Positions 16,517-26,037 of a DNA stretch of 59,470 nucleotides are shown piece by piece. Positions within the stretch are counted from its first letter, which is position 1, and the number at the start of each line of letters is the position of its first letter. The notes under the pieces are model-generated. The model made no database searches. It worked only from the letters and a program-made list of their open reading frames with translations, and was not told the origin of the DNA. Where the stretch lies: contig NZ_JAKRGH010000032.1 of the NCBI RefSeq assembly GCF_022347565.1, positions 1 through 59,470 of the forward strand, written 5' to 3'. The translations under genes were made by a program, and so were the position numbers. The stretch is from Vibrio sp. Of7-15. Lineage in GTDB: Bacteria > Pseudomonadota > Gammaproteobacteria > Enterobacterales > Vibrionaceae.

Positions 16517-18094
16517 ATGACTAAAGGTATTGATAAGTACAGTATCGACAGCACTGACTATACGGTCGGTCAAGATAATGTGCAAAAGTGGGGGTTTGAT
16601 GTACATAACCCTGTATTTGGTGTCAGCGCAGGATTAATTGCGCTGTTCTTAATTGCTACGCTTTTGATGGATGCAGCATCCGCTAAAGCAGCATTAGATG
16701 GGCTAAAATGGCAAATCATAGGTGCATTTGATTGGCTGTTCATCTGGTCGGGTAATATTTTTGTTCTTTTCTGCTTGGCTCTTATTATTACACCGTTTGG
16801 TAAGATCCGTTTAGGCGGCCAAGATGCAGCAGCAGATTATTCTTTTATTTCCTGGTTGTCGATGTTATTTGCGGCGGGTATGGGTATCGGCCTTATGTTT
16901 TGGAGCGTAGCTGAGCCCGTGGCCTATTTTACTGGGTGGTATGAAACGCCACTAGGTGTGGAAGCAAATACTCCAGAAGCAGCGAAATTGGCTCTTGGTG
17001 CGACTATGTATCACTGGGGCTTACACCCTTGGGCTATTTACGGTGTTGTGGCGCTGTCGTTGGCATTTTTCGCTTATAATAAAGGGTTACCACTCTCTAT
17101 TCGTTCTATCTTTTATCCATTACTGGGTGATCGTGCGTGGGGCTGGGCTGGTCATATTGTTGATATCTTAGCGGTATTGGCGACGTTGTTTGGCCTTGCT
17201 ACTTCTCTAGGGCTAGGAGCTCAACAGGCGGCAAGTGGTATACATCATGTCTTTGGCATTGAAGCGGGTATGGGGCTTCAAATTACGGTGATCACCGTGG
17301 TGACCTTATTGGCAGTTGTGTCTGTGGTACGTGGTATTGATGGTGGTGTAAAAGTCATCAGTAACATCAACATGATCGTTGCATTTGCACTGCTGATCTT
17401 AGTCGCTTTGATTGGCTATGCGGTGACCTTAGGCACAATTCCGACGACACTAATGGCGTACGTTGAGAATATTATTCCATTAAGTAACCCGCATGGTCGT
17501 GAAGATGAAGCCTGGTTCCAAGGCTGGACAGTATTCTACTGGGCATGGTGGATTTCTTGGTCCCCATTTGTTGGTATGTTCATCGCTCGTATCTCAAAAG
17601 GTCGTACTGTACGCGAATTTATGACCGCCGTTTTGATCGTACCGACTGTTGTTACGGTAATTTGGATGTCTGTATTTGGCGGTATGGCCATTGATCAGGT
17701 GATTAATAACGTTGGTGAACTGGGTGAGAAAGGCTTAACTGATGTACCACTGGCGATGTTCCAAATGTTTGATACATTACCAATGGGTACCATGTTGTCT
17801 GTGATTGCAGTGGTTCTGGTTTTGGTTTTCTTCATAACTTCCTCTGATTCTGGTTCGCTGGTTATTGATAGTATTACCGCGGGCGGTAAAGTGGATGCAC
17901 CTGTCTTGCAACGTGTATTTTGGGCCTTCATGGAAGGTGCGATTGCTGTAGCCTTATTGTGGATTGGTGGTGCGGAAGCGATTCAGGCTCTTCAAGCAGG
18001 AGCGATTTCAACAGCCCTACCATTTACAATTGTCTTACTGCTGATGTGTGTGAGCTTATTAATGGGTATGCGCACTGAGCGTTTTGAAAGGTAA
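16517..18094 (+). CDS. BCCT-family betaine/choline/carnitine-type transporter
   Basis: 525 residues from ATG 16517 with AGAGGA upstream. Twelve membrane segments and strong BCCT signatures: MLFAAGMGIGLMFWSVAEPVAYF in segment 3, where the glycine-rich MGIGxxFW loop binds Na+ in BetP-type carriers, and WAWWISWSPFVGMFIARISKGRTVREF, the Trp-rich betaine box of segment 8. These transporters import quaternary-ammonium osmolytes such as glycine betaine with Na+ or H+. The conserved MGIG favours a Na+-coupled mode. C-terminal extension is short. The gene ends at a strong terminator shared with a second, convergent BCCT gene. Confidence 0.92.
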   Translation: MTKGIDKYSIDSTDYTVGQDNVQKWGFDVHNPVFGVSAGLIALFLIATLLMDAASAKAALDGLKWQIIGAFDWLFIWSGNIFVLFCLALIITPFGKIRLGGQDAAADYSFISWLSMLFAAGMGIGLMFWSVAEPVAYFTGWYETPLGVEANTPEAAKLALGATMYHWGLHPWAIYGVVALSLAFFAYNKGLPLSIRSIFYPLLGDRAWGWAGHIVDILAVLATLFGLATSLGLGAQQAASGIHHVFGIEAGMGLQITVITVVTLLAVVSVVRGIDGGVKVISNINMIVAFALLILVALIGYAVTLGTIPTTLMAYVENIIPLSNPHGREDEAWFQGWTVFYWAWWISWSPFVGMFIARISKGRTVREFMTAVLIVPTVVTVIWMSVFGGMAIDQVINNVGELGEKGLTDVPLAMFQMFDTLPMGTMLSVIAVVLVLVFFITSSDSGSLVIDSITAGGKVDAPVLQRVFWAFMEGAIAVALLWIGGAEAIQALQAGAISTALPFTIVLLLMCVSLLMGMRTERFER

Positions 18095-18104
18095 ATTGAA
18101 GAAA

Positions 18105-18137
18105 TAAAAAAGGGAGCGTAATCGCTCCCTTTTTTGA
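18105..18137. terminator. Bidirectional terminator between two BCCT genes
   Basis: Stem AGGGAGCG (18111-18118) / CGCTCCCT (18123-18130) with a TAAT loop, flanked by AAAAAA on the left and TTTTTT on the right. This is a symmetric intrinsic terminator that can end the transcripts arriving from both sides. Confidence 0.92.
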
Positions 18138-18178
18138 TCATCACTTTTGGATAAAGTTTTTCTACATTTCCTAGATGC

Positions 18179-19750
18179 CTAGAGTGTTGTTCTAGCAACT
18201 TCCGGTGTGGTAGCTAAGTGTTTGTTGCTTTTTTCTTGTTGTTTGTTGACCTGCATACGCAAGACCGCCATTGGTCCTGTAATGAGCGTTGCTGCGAGGA
18301 GCAAAGAAACCGGTACGGCTGTGATGACGATGAATGATTGTAATGCATTAAGTCCGCCATCTCCCGCGACTAATAACACCGCAGCCACACACCCCATTAC
18401 AATAGCCCAGAATAGACGCTGTAATTTGGTTGGTTCATTATTGCCAGACACCACCATCGAAATGGAATAGGCCATTGAATCACCCGTTGTGACTACAAAC
18501 GTGGTGGTGAGCACCAGAAAGGCCGGAACCAACAGCTCATTAAATGGCAGCTGGGCCAGTGTGGCTAACAGTACCGCAGGTAATCCGGCATTATTTAATG
18601 GTTCTGAGATACTGCCTGGAGATTGCAGTTCAAAGAAAATGCCAGTGCCACCTAGAACCGTAAACCAAAAGTTAGTGACAATAGGCGCGCCAATCGCCAC
18701 CGTAAGGATCAGTTCACGAATGCTACGGCCTTCAGAAATTCGAGCAATAAAAATGGCCATCATGGGTGCAAAGCCAATGAACCAGCCCCAGAAAAACCAT
18801 GTCCACCATGAATTCCAGGCAGGAGCCTGAGTATTTAAGCTCATTGCTGGTAATTGTTGTAGATACAGTCCAAACGCTGAACCGAAATGCTCAAAAATAA
18901 ACTGAGTCGGTCCAAACACCAGCATGACCATGAGCAGCGCAAAAGCGCCCACGACGTTTAAGCGGCTAAGCCATTGCAGGCCTTTGTCCATTCCTGTGAA
19001 CGCAGATACCGAATACACAGCCACTACGACCGCTAGAATGGTCAGTTGGCTGCTAACCGAGTTCTCAATGCCTAAGACTACCTCAAGGCTATAGCCAAGC
19101 TGTGACGCTAAGAAACCAATTGGGCCAATGGTGCCCGCGGCGACAGCAATAATAGAGCAGGCATCGATCACTGAACCAAACCAGTGGTTCTCTAATCGCT
19201 TACCAAGCAATGGGTACAGCAATGCGCGAGGGCGAAGCTTTACACCGCCTTGATGGTGAGCATGCATAAGCACAATGGTTGCTAACGTGCCTAAAGCTGC
19301 CCAAGCTAAAAAGCCCCAGTGAAGGAAACTTTGACTTAATGCGGGAGCAGCAGCTTGTGCTGAAGACCCTACAATGTGCTCGAAAGTCGGTGGTGGGGTG
19401 ATAAAGTGATAAATTGGCTCAGCGGCCGACCAGAAAACACCACCGCCCGCAAGCAGGGTACACATGATCATCGCTAACCAGCGAAACGTACCGATGGTTG
19501 GCTTTTGTTGTTGCCCCAGCCGGATCTTTCCGTAACGGGTAACCGCAATGACTACTGCGATAGCAAAATTGATCACCATCAACCATTGCCAGAAGTAACC
19601 AAATTGTGATGTCGCTGAACTAAACATGGACTGAATCACACTGGTGACGAGTGACAGGTCGATGAGAGAAGAAAGTAGGAAAAAACTGATGAAACCAATG
19701 GCGATAATTGGAACTCGTTTATCATCCACTTTATTTGAATTGCGTTGCAT
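18179..19750 (-). CDS. Second BCCT-family transporter
   Basis: 523 residues from ATG 19750. It shows the twelve-segment BCCT pattern with WFFWGWFIGFAPMMAIFIARISEGRSIREL as the segment 8 box. The segment 3 loop reads CTLLAGGGVFWSAAEPIYHF rather than MGIG, so the Na+-binding glycine motif is altered; CaiT- and BetT-like members also vary here. This protein is clearly divergent from its neighbour at 16517. It may carry a different substrate (choline, carnitine, DMSP or another betaine) or use H+ or exchange. Convergent orientation and a shared terminator, not an operon. Confidence 0.9.
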   Translation of the reverse strand: MQRNSNKVDDKRVPIIAIGFISFFLLSSLIDLSLVTSVIQSMFSSATSQFGYFWQWLMVINFAIAVVIAVTRYGKIRLGQQQKPTIGTFRWLAMIMCTLLAGGGVFWSAAEPIYHFITPPPTFEHIVGSSAQAAAPALSQSFLHWGFLAWAALGTLATIVLMHAHHQGGVKLRPRALLYPLLGKRLENHWFGSVIDACSIIAVAAGTIGPIGFLASQLGYSLEVVLGIENSVSSQLTILAVVVAVYSVSAFTGMDKGLQWLSRLNVVGAFALLMVMLVFGPTQFIFEHFGSAFGLYLQQLPAMSLNTQAPAWNSWWTWFFWGWFIGFAPMMAIFIARISEGRSIRELILTVAIGAPIVTNFWFTVLGGTGIFFELQSPGSISEPLNNAGLPAVLLATLAQLPFNELLVPAFLVLTTTFVVTTGDSMAYSISMVVSGNNEPTKLQRLFWAIVMGCVAAVLLVAGDGGLNALQSFIVITAVPVSLLLAATLITGPMAVLRMQVNKQQEKSNKHLATTPEVARTTL

Positions 19751-20059
19751 AATATTCTCACGGTTAATGTGAGGGGCGGCACATTATCAGCTTAAAAGAG
19801 AGATAACCAGAAAAATATGCCTTTTATTTTTGGGTGAATACTGAGAATTACGTCGAAAAATAGAAAGTCGTCGGCATTCATAGTGCTTTAGATTTGAGCA
19901 AATGTCATAGTTGTTAATAGGTTATCATCCGCATAAATTGGCGAGGATTTAGACAAAAATAAAATTGAAATTTATTTTTACTAAGTTGTGGTGAAAAGAA
20001 ATTTTAGAAGTGGAGGAGCAGGTTTGCATACTCCTCTATATGGGGACAGTAATGAAGAA
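19751..20059. other. Intergenic, nothing recognised
   Basis: About 310 AT-rich bases. A six-base stem with GAGGAG and CTCCTC around 20013-20036 may help end the exonuclease transcript. The promoter of the 18179 gene should lie near 19780-19900. Confidence 0.35.
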
Positions 20060-20791
20060 TTATTGCCAAAAATCGCGTATTGGTAACTTTGCATCAAAGT
20101 GGTGGGCGATTTGTGCTTGCAGTAACTCTGCGGTGGCAATGGCATCGGTTAGGGCGTGGTGTGGTGTGTAGGCAGGAAGCCCGTAACGAGTTCGGGTTTT
20201 ACCTAACCGTACCGATTCGGATTTTTTCCCTTTCAGTTTATTCCAAAGCCCTCCTGCTTCCTTTTGTTGGATTTTGCTTTCGAGGTGCATAGTATCGATG
20301 ACTGGAAATTCAATGCCTTCCTGTATTCTTGTTTTTAATGCTCGATCAAAAAACTCACGTTCGATGCGTTTGTAGTGCACAACCGTTATATGTCCCGACA
20401 TGGCTTTTAAGATATGCTCAAACACGTCTGACAAATCGGGGGCATCTAAAATGTCACTGTGAGTAATGCCATGTATCACCACAGAGTCTTCCGCCAGTTG
20501 TTGCCTTGGCCTTACTGTCCAGTGTTGAGCTCGATTGATAAAAATACGGTTGAGCGTAAAAGGTACGACCCCAATAGTAATGATGTCGTCTTTTTTAGGA
20601 TCGAGGCCGGTTGTTTCAAAGTCCATCGCTAAAAACTCAATCTCCTCTAGTGGCGTATCCGCTGTGGGAATGGGCGTGGCGTAAAATTCTTGCAAACAAG
20701 CATGTGAGGCCAGGGCTTGCTTTTTTTCATATTTGGTTTCCCAGTCAATACTTGGGGCTTGCATCAGTCGCTTCAGCATTCCTTGCCTCAC
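20060..20791 (-). CDS. DnaQ-like DEDDh 3'-5' exonuclease
   Basis: 243 residues from ATG 20791, overlapping the upstream gene by four bases. The exonuclease motifs are present in order: AMDFETTGL (Exo I, Asp57 and Glu59), HGITHSDI and TVVHYKRIEREFFDRAL (Exo II region) and YTPHHALTDAIATAELL (Exo III with the His of DEDDh enzymes). The family includes the proofreading subunit of DNA polymerase III and RNase T. A stand-alone form translationally coupled to a CBS/nucleotidyltransferase protein is a recurrent pairing in gammaproteobacteria. I infer a linked function, perhaps nucleotide-related signalling, but the substrate is unknown. Confidence 0.88.
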   Translation of the reverse strand: MRQGMLKRLMQAPSIDWETKYEKKQALASHACLQEFYATPIPTADTPLEEIEFLAMDFETTGLDPKKDDIITIGVVPFTLNRIFINRAQHWTVRPRQQLAEDSVVIHGITHSDILDAPDLSDVFEHILKAMSGHITVVHYKRIEREFFDRALKTRIQEGIEFPVIDTMHLESKIQQKEAGGLWNKLKGKKSESVRLGKTRTRYGLPAYTPHHALTDAIATAELLQAQIAHHFDAKLPIRDFWQ

Positions 20792-22680
20792 TTAAAGTTA
20801 TTACTAGCTTGGTATCGGAACTTCAAAAAGTTTTGAGCATTACTCAAGATTTGGAACGCATCTTTTAGATTGCGGCGTTCAAAATCTGATAGGTTTTCGG
20901 GCTCAATATTATTATCAGGTTCAATTCCTTGCTCTACATCTAATGCTTGGTGTCGAATTCGTACCATGGAGATGAATTCCATGGCATCACGCAAATCTTG
21001 AGCGCGTCCTTTAGGTAAAATGCCTGCATCTATGATGTCGTCAAGGCGTTCAAAGGAGTTTTGTGAACGTGAACCAACGGCTAGCGCATGAACACGGATC
21101 AAATCGGCCAGAGGGGCGGTTCCTCTTCGTTTTAGGTTAATGGAATTATTGTGACGGCCATCTTTTTCCATCACAAAGTCTTTGAAGAACCCAAGAGGAG
21201 GCGTGCGATTTAAGGCGTTACGGGCTAAACAAGCCAAAAATCGGTTGTTTTTACGGGCGCGTCTGACAATAAACCCATTTAACTGCTCTGCCCATTTTAG
21301 GCGGCCATGCACACCATCTAAATCAAAGAAAATGGACGCATTGAGTAAGGCTTTTGGGTTAGGATCGTCTATCCAGTCGGCAAAGCAGGCTTCCCATTCG
21401 CGGCGTGTCATTCGCCAATCTGGATTGGTAGCCATGATATCGCCAGTGCAGTAAGTGTAACCGCATTTATCAAGGGCATCACACACGTAGGTGGCCAATT
21501 GCTCAAAGTACTTACCGTGCTTTTCGGATTGATAGCTGTCATCAAGAATAATGGCGTTATCTTGATCGGTGACGATCAGTTGTTCATCTCGCCCCATAGA
21601 ACCAAGGGCTAAGAAGCAATATGGCACGGGAGGAGGACCAAGTTCTTCCTCGGCCAGCTCAATTAGGCGTTGCTTTACACTGCGACCAATTACCGACATG
21701 GCACTGCCGACCATATGGGAGTTGGCGTCTTCATTGACTAAGCGAACGAAGCTGTCTTTTACTTGTTCACACAGTACGGCCAGTTCTTCAATATTTTGTT
21801 GCTGGAAAATACTGCTTACCAATAAAAGCGAGTTTTGTGATTCGTAACGAACAATGTCGGTGGTTTCGATAATACCTATAGGTTGTTTGTCTTTCAGCAC
21901 GGGAAGGTGATGCACGTTATAACGTAGCATGGTGAGCATGGCTTCATAGACATAAGCATTGTGATCCAGTGAGATCACATCCACGGTCATGACGCTAGAA
22001 ACTTCATCATTAGGATCGAGGCCTTCCGCAAGTACGCGCGTACACAAATCACGATCGGTGATGATGCCGATCACGGGGTTGAGATCCTCTTCATCGTCAT
22101 CGTCGCCAACATCAGGATCGATGATGAGCAGGGAAGAGACATTTTCTTCTGCCATTTTAATGGCGGCACTCTGGATGGTTTCGGTTTTCGTGACGGAGGG
22201 GGCATCACGAGTCAGCAACGTACGCACCTTTGATGTCGTGAGGTCATTTTGTTCGTTGCTGTTCGACACTGCTTGTCTTAGGCGAGCGTTGTCTTCTACT
22301 TCAACAAAATCTGCGAAGCTGTCATGATTATCGTACAGCTCTTGGAAAACGGCTTCAGGAATGCAATACACCAGGGTATCTTCGATGGCCTTAACTGGGA
22401 AGCGAACCTTATTATTCGTGAGAAGTCCCATTTGGCCAAATAGATCGCCCTCATCCAGTCGGTTATAGAGTTCACCCTTACGGCGATACACTTCAACGAC
22501 GCCACTTCGTACCATGTACAAATCGTTGATCTGATCGCCGAAATGAATGATAGGGGTATCTTGGCGATAATATGAAATCTCAATGTGCCGGGTTATGTGT
22601 TCAAGAACCTCGTCACTGAGCTCATTAAATGGCGGATATTGTGCTAGGAAGTTTTGTATTTCAATTAGTTCTGCTTCCAT
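20788..22680 (-). CDS. cNMP-binding, CBS-pair and DUF294 nucleotidyltransferase-like protein
   Basis: 630 residues from ATG 22680. Domains in order: a cyclic-nucleotide-binding-like domain (about 14-120, with IIHFGDQINDLYMVRSGVVEVYRRKGELYNRLDEGDLFGQMGLL), a CBS pair (about 150-280, LLIIDPD...VIGIITDRDLCTRVLAEG and HHLPVLKDKQPIGIIETTDIVRY), a DUF294 nucleotidyltransferase-like domain (about 310-450, LALGSMGRDEQLIVTDQDNAIILDD with GSxGRxE and DxD), and its helical C-terminal partner domain. This architecture senses nucleotides and may uridylylate or adenylylate something, but no substrate is established. Its stop overlaps the exonuclease start (ATGA), so the two proteins are made together. Confidence 0.9.
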   Translation of the reverse strand: MEAELIEIQNFLAQYPPFNELSDEVLEHITRHIEISYYRQDTPIIHFGDQINDLYMVRSGVVEVYRRKGELYNRLDEGDLFGQMGLLTNNKVRFPVKAIEDTLVYCIPEAVFQELYDNHDSFADFVEVEDNARLRQAVSNSNEQNDLTTSKVRTLLTRDAPSVTKTETIQSAAIKMAEENVSSLLIIDPDVGDDDDEEDLNPVIGIITDRDLCTRVLAEGLDPNDEVSSVMTVDVISLDHNAYVYEAMLTMLRYNVHHLPVLKDKQPIGIIETTDIVRYESQNSLLLVSSIFQQQNIEELAVLCEQVKDSFVRLVNEDANSHMVGSAMSVIGRSVKQRLIELAEEELGPPPVPYCFLALGSMGRDEQLIVTDQDNAIILDDSYQSEKHGKYFEQLATYVCDALDKCGYTYCTGDIMATNPDWRMTRREWEACFADWIDDPNPKALLNASIFFDLDGVHGRLKWAEQLNGFIVRRARKNNRFLACLARNALNRTPPLGFFKDFVMEKDGRHNNSINLKRRGTAPLADLIRVHALAVGSRSQNSFERLDDIIDAGILPKGRAQDLRDAMEFISMVRIRHQALDVEQGIEPDNNIEPENLSDFERRNLKDAFQILSNAQNFLKFRYQASNNFK

Positions 22681-23125
22681 GTTTTTACCTTTCGTCAGCA
22701 GTGAACCTCACTGATTGCTTATGGCGTTATTGTGAGGGATATGTCGGTATAGTACATCAAGCGTCTTCATAGATCAGTCTATTAGCTAGAAAAGCGACGA
22801 TGCCTGTCATTCATTCGGTTAAGTAGACGGTAAACCTTCACAATGAATTAAAAAGTAGGCAGCCTGCATTGCAAAATGCGACGTTCATTGCTGAGAGGTT
22901 GATGGTGAACTTCCCCATGTTGGGGCGTTAGTTTACGTTTTTTATTGTTTTTAACTCTCAAATTTATTTCTTTTTTTATTTATATTTCAGTTTCTTATTT
23001 TGTTTTCTTGGCTTTTTCTTCATGGGCTGGCAATTTTGGCGTCAATTATGCTCTCTATAACAATATGTGGCGGTTTTTCTAGTGATGTAAATAGGTACAT
23101 CACAGAGTTTAGGGGTTAACCGAAT
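22681..23125. other. Divergent intergenic region before the FkbH operon
   Basis: About 445 bases with promoters pointing both ways. The half near 22930-23000 is extremely T-rich. An inverted repeat at 23082-23103 (listed separately) lies just ahead of the deacetylase gene. Confidence 0.45.
23082..23103. promoter_or_regulatory. Inverted repeat upstream of the FkbH operon, operator-like
   Basis: GTGATGTA (23082-23089), a six-base spacer AATAGG, and TACATCAC (23096-23103): a perfect eight-base dyad ending 22 bases before the first start codon. It could bind a dimeric regulator near the transcription start or fold as an RNA hairpin in the leader. There is no U-tract, so it is not a terminator. 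Confidence 0.5.
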
Positions 23126-24136
23126 ATGAGAGCACTTAAACATTTTATTTATCACACGCTTTATTACACAGGTATTCAGCGGTTATGTAGCTATATAAAT
23201 CGTCATAAAGTGTCTATTTTGTGTTTTCATTCGGTGGCGCAGCAAGGAGAAAATGAATTTTGGCCGGGTGTGTTTATTTCAAAACCTAAGCTGCATGAAA
23301 TTTTAAATTATTTGCAGGACTCAAGATATCAGGTGATCAGCCTGCAAGAAGCAAAGCGGCATTTAAAGGGGGAAGTGAAGTACAAATACCCCGTAGTCCT
23401 AACGATTGATGATGGTTGGTATGCCAGTGTGGTGGATATGCTGCCTATATTAGAACGTTATCGGTTTCCGTCGACGTTATACGTTACGACCTATTATGTT
23501 TCACACCAGATCCCGGTGGTGAATGTATTGGTGCAATATTTGATATGGAAGACGGGGGCTCACCATTTTACGGTAACAGAAGCGGGAGAAACGTATTCTT
23601 TTTCGGGTCAGCCGCAAGAGATCGTGGCTCAAGTTGAAGCTCACCTGAACGGAAAATCGGATCCAGATAAGTTGGCTTTTTTAGAAAGCATGGTGTTGGG
23701 TGCTGGGTTAGATAAGAGTTTAATCAATAACAAATTATTTCAGAATGCCAGTTTTGAAGAGCTACGCCAAGCTGACTTAGCTAATCAATTCGCTAATTTT
23801 CAATTACACACTCATGGTCACCAATTACCATTGGATGCGCCTCAATTACGTCACCAGATAGAAAAAAACAAAGCCTTGTTAGAAGCCGAACTCGATTGTC
23901 AGGGAGCATTGAATGATTTTTGCTATCCCAGCGGCATTTGGGAGCCGGGGCAGATACCACACATTGATGCACTAGGTATTGAATCGGCGACAACCTTGGA
24001 TGAAGGGTTAAATGCGATTGGCGATCACCCTTTGACATTAAAACGCAACTTGGTGATGGACAGCCGATCGTTACTGCACCTGAAATTGGCGCTTTCAGGC
24101 ACCTTTGATGTTTTTAGGCAATGTAAACCAAGCTGA
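23126..24136 (+). CDS. Polysaccharide deacetylase family protein (CE4-like)
   Basis: 336 residues from ATG 23126. The NodB-type fold is recognisable. VSILCFHSVA starts the first strand. PVVLTIDDGWYASVVDMLPILERYRFPSTLYVTTYYV matches the TFDDG motif, with DD as catalytic base and metal ligand. The His pair motif appears as LHTHGHQLP (H-x3-H type), and DFCYPSGIWEPG is the RxPYG-like motif. Such enzymes remove acetyl groups from N-acetyl sugars of glycans. No signal peptide is seen, so it may act on a cytosolic or lipid-linked precursor. It is the first gene of a six-gene operon with acyl-carrier chemistry, which suggests preparation of an amino group for re-acylation. Confidence 0.82.
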   Translation: MRALKHFIYHTLYYTGIQRLCSYINRHKVSILCFHSVAQQGENEFWPGVFISKPKLHEILNYLQDSRYQVISLQEAKRHLKGEVKYKYPVVLTIDDGWYASVVDMLPILERYRFPSTLYVTTYYVSHQIPVVNVLVQYLIWKTGAHHFTVTEAGETYSFSGQPQEIVAQVEAHLNGKSDPDKLAFLESMVLGAGLDKSLINNKLFQNASFEELRQADLANQFANFQLHTHGHQLPLDAPQLRHQIEKNKALLEAELDCQGALNDFCYPSGIWEPGQIPHIDALGIESATTLDEGLNAIGDHPLTLKRNLVMDSRSLLHLKLALSGTFDVFRQCKPS

Positions 24137-24158
24137 TTTTTGATAAGGAGCTCTTGCT

Positions 24159-25970
24159 ATGACACAGGCAAATAATAACTCCATTTTGTACCCTTTGGAT
24201 GTAGGGCATTTACAACGTAAAAATCGTAAGATGAGACGCACCCTTCGAGAAAATGAAACATTAACACCAGTAAAGGTGGCGGTGTTAGGGGGATCTACTA
24301 CCGCAGAGATGGTGAAATTTATTGATTTGTTTTTATTGCAACAAGGTTTTAACCCTGAATTTTATCAATCTGAATTTAACCAATTTTTTGAAGAGGCGGT
24401 ATTTGAAAATTCAGATTTAGCGCAATTTTCGCCTCAGTTTATATATGTGCATACATCGAGTATGAATATTACGAAGTGGCCTGATGCTTTTGCCAGTGAA
24501 GAAGAGGTGTCGCTTTTGGTAGAGCAAACTTATCAGCATTTTGAACAGGTTTGGCAAAGTTTAGCGGCTAAGTTTGAAGGGGCCACGATCATCCAGAATA
24601 ATTTTGAAGCGCCATTTAGTCGCCCATTAGGTAATTTTGATGCGACAGCATATTCAGGAAAGTCCGTTTTTGTCTCACGTTTAAACGATAAATTTGCCCA
24701 ATACGCCAGAAACAACCGAGCCATGATGGTGCACGATATTCATTATCAAGCGGCTTGGTTTGGCCTTGAGCGATGGTATGATCGAAGGCAATGGCATGCT
24801 TATAAATACGCAATGAGTACGGATGCGTTCCCCTTACTGGGACGTAGTGTGGCTGCACAAATCAATGCGGTATTAGGTCGGAGTAAAAAATGTTTGGTGT
24901 GTGATTTGGATAATACACTGTGGGGAGGAGTGGTTGGTGATGATGGCGTAGACGGGCTTAAATTGGGTCATGAAACACCTCAAGCAGCCGCATTCAGTGA
25001 AATGCAACAGTACGTTCACTCTCTTAAGCAGAGGGGGGTTTTACTCGCCATTTCAAGTAAGAATGATATTCACAACGCTAAACTGGGGTTAGCACACCCT
25101 GACAGCCAATTAGCGGTATCAGACTTTACTCAGATCTGTGCCAATTGGCAGTGTAAAGACACACACCTAAAAAGCATTGCGGCAGACATTAATATTGGTC
25201 TGGACAGTTTGGTGTTTATCGATGATAACCCCGCTGAGAGACAACTCGTGAGTGAGCAGTTACCCTCAGTATCAGTGCCGAATATAGGTCATGATATTAG
25301 TCAGTACATCAGTGTATTAGACAAAGCGGGCTATTTTGAAATCACGTCACTGAATAAAGAAGATGCCACTCGCGGGCAAATGTACTTGCAAAATAACCAA
25401 CGGGCTCAGCAGCAGGCGCAGTTTTCGGATTATCGTCAATTTTTATATTCTTTAGAGATGAAAGCGGACATCGGGCCGTTTGAAGGGGTGTATTTATCTC
25501 GCATTGCGCAGTTAACCAATAAAACGAATCAGTTTAATTTAACGACCCAGCGTTACACCGAGCAAGAAATTAGCGCCTTATCAGAGTCCGATCAACACGT
25601 GACTCTTTATGGCAGGTTGTCTGATTGTTATGGTGATAATGGCTTAGTGTCGGTGATTGTTGGGCGTATTGTAGGTAAAGCGTTACACGTTGAGCTGTGG
25701 CTCATGAGTTGTCGGGTGATTAAACGCGAGTTTGAATTAGCGATGTTTACGGCATTAAAGACATTTGCGGTCAAAGCTGATTGCGAGGAAATCATCGGGA
25801 CTTACATACCCACAACAAAAAACGCGTTAGTGGCTGAGCATTATCCATCGCTAGGGTTTGATTTTGTCCAGCAGCACGATAACGGTCACACAATATGGAA
25901 GTTGGCATTAACAAACTCCCCTCAGCACCAAGAAATACCCATTACCATCAACTATGCTGTTGAAGTATAG
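24159..25970 (+). CDS. FkbH-like HAD-IIIC protein (acyl/glyceryl transfer to ACP)
   Basis: 603 residues from ATG 24159, 22 bases after the deacetylase. The N-terminal 240 residues are SGNH-like (VAVLGGSTTAEMVKFIDLFL). A HAD-IIIC phosphatase domain follows with the nucleophile motif CDLDNTLWGGVVGDDG (Asp249 and Asp251), LLAISSKND and VFIDDNPAERQLV. The C-terminal 170 residues (YLSRIAQLTNKTNQFNLTTQRYTEQEI, YGDNGLVSVIVGR, SCRVIKREFELAMF) are the GNAT-like FkbH tail. Known FkbH proteins dephosphorylate a glycerate donor and load glyceryl onto an ACP. A free ACP gene follows in the same operon, which fits that role. The true donor here is inferred. Confidence 0.85.
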   Translation: MTQANNNSILYPLDVGHLQRKNRKMRRTLRENETLTPVKVAVLGGSTTAEMVKFIDLFLLQQGFNPEFYQSEFNQFFEEAVFENSDLAQFSPQFIYVHTSSMNITKWPDAFASEEEVSLLVEQTYQHFEQVWQSLAAKFEGATIIQNNFEAPFSRPLGNFDATAYSGKSVFVSRLNDKFAQYARNNRAMMVHDIHYQAAWFGLERWYDRRQWHAYKYAMSTDAFPLLGRSVAAQINAVLGRSKKCLVCDLDNTLWGGVVGDDGVDGLKLGHETPQAAAFSEMQQYVHSLKQRGVLLAISSKNDIHNAKLGLAHPDSQLAVSDFTQICANWQCKDTHLKSIAADINIGLDSLVFIDDNPAERQLVSEQLPSVSVPNIGHDISQYISVLDKAGYFEITSLNKEDATRGQMYLQNNQRAQQQAQFSDYRQFLYSLEMKADIGPFEGVYLSRIAQLTNKTNQFNLTTQRYTEQEISALSESDQHVTLYGRLSDCYGDNGLVSVIVGRIVGKALHVELWLMSCRVIKREFELAMFTALKTFAVKADCEEIIGTYIPTTKNALVAEHYPSLGFDFVQQHDNGHTIWKLALTNSPQHQEIPITINYAVEV

Positions 25971-26037
25971 GTAATTACGCGATAGTGGTATGAAGGTGAA
26001 AGTTAGTCATTAAGTTTTCGAATGCAAGGAGCATAAG

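Noticed and set aside
22742-22752. TCGGTATAG resembling the FecI-type downstream element
   Set aside because: The sequence 20 bases upstream is GGCGTT, not TTACGG, and the nearest gene is 370 bases away.
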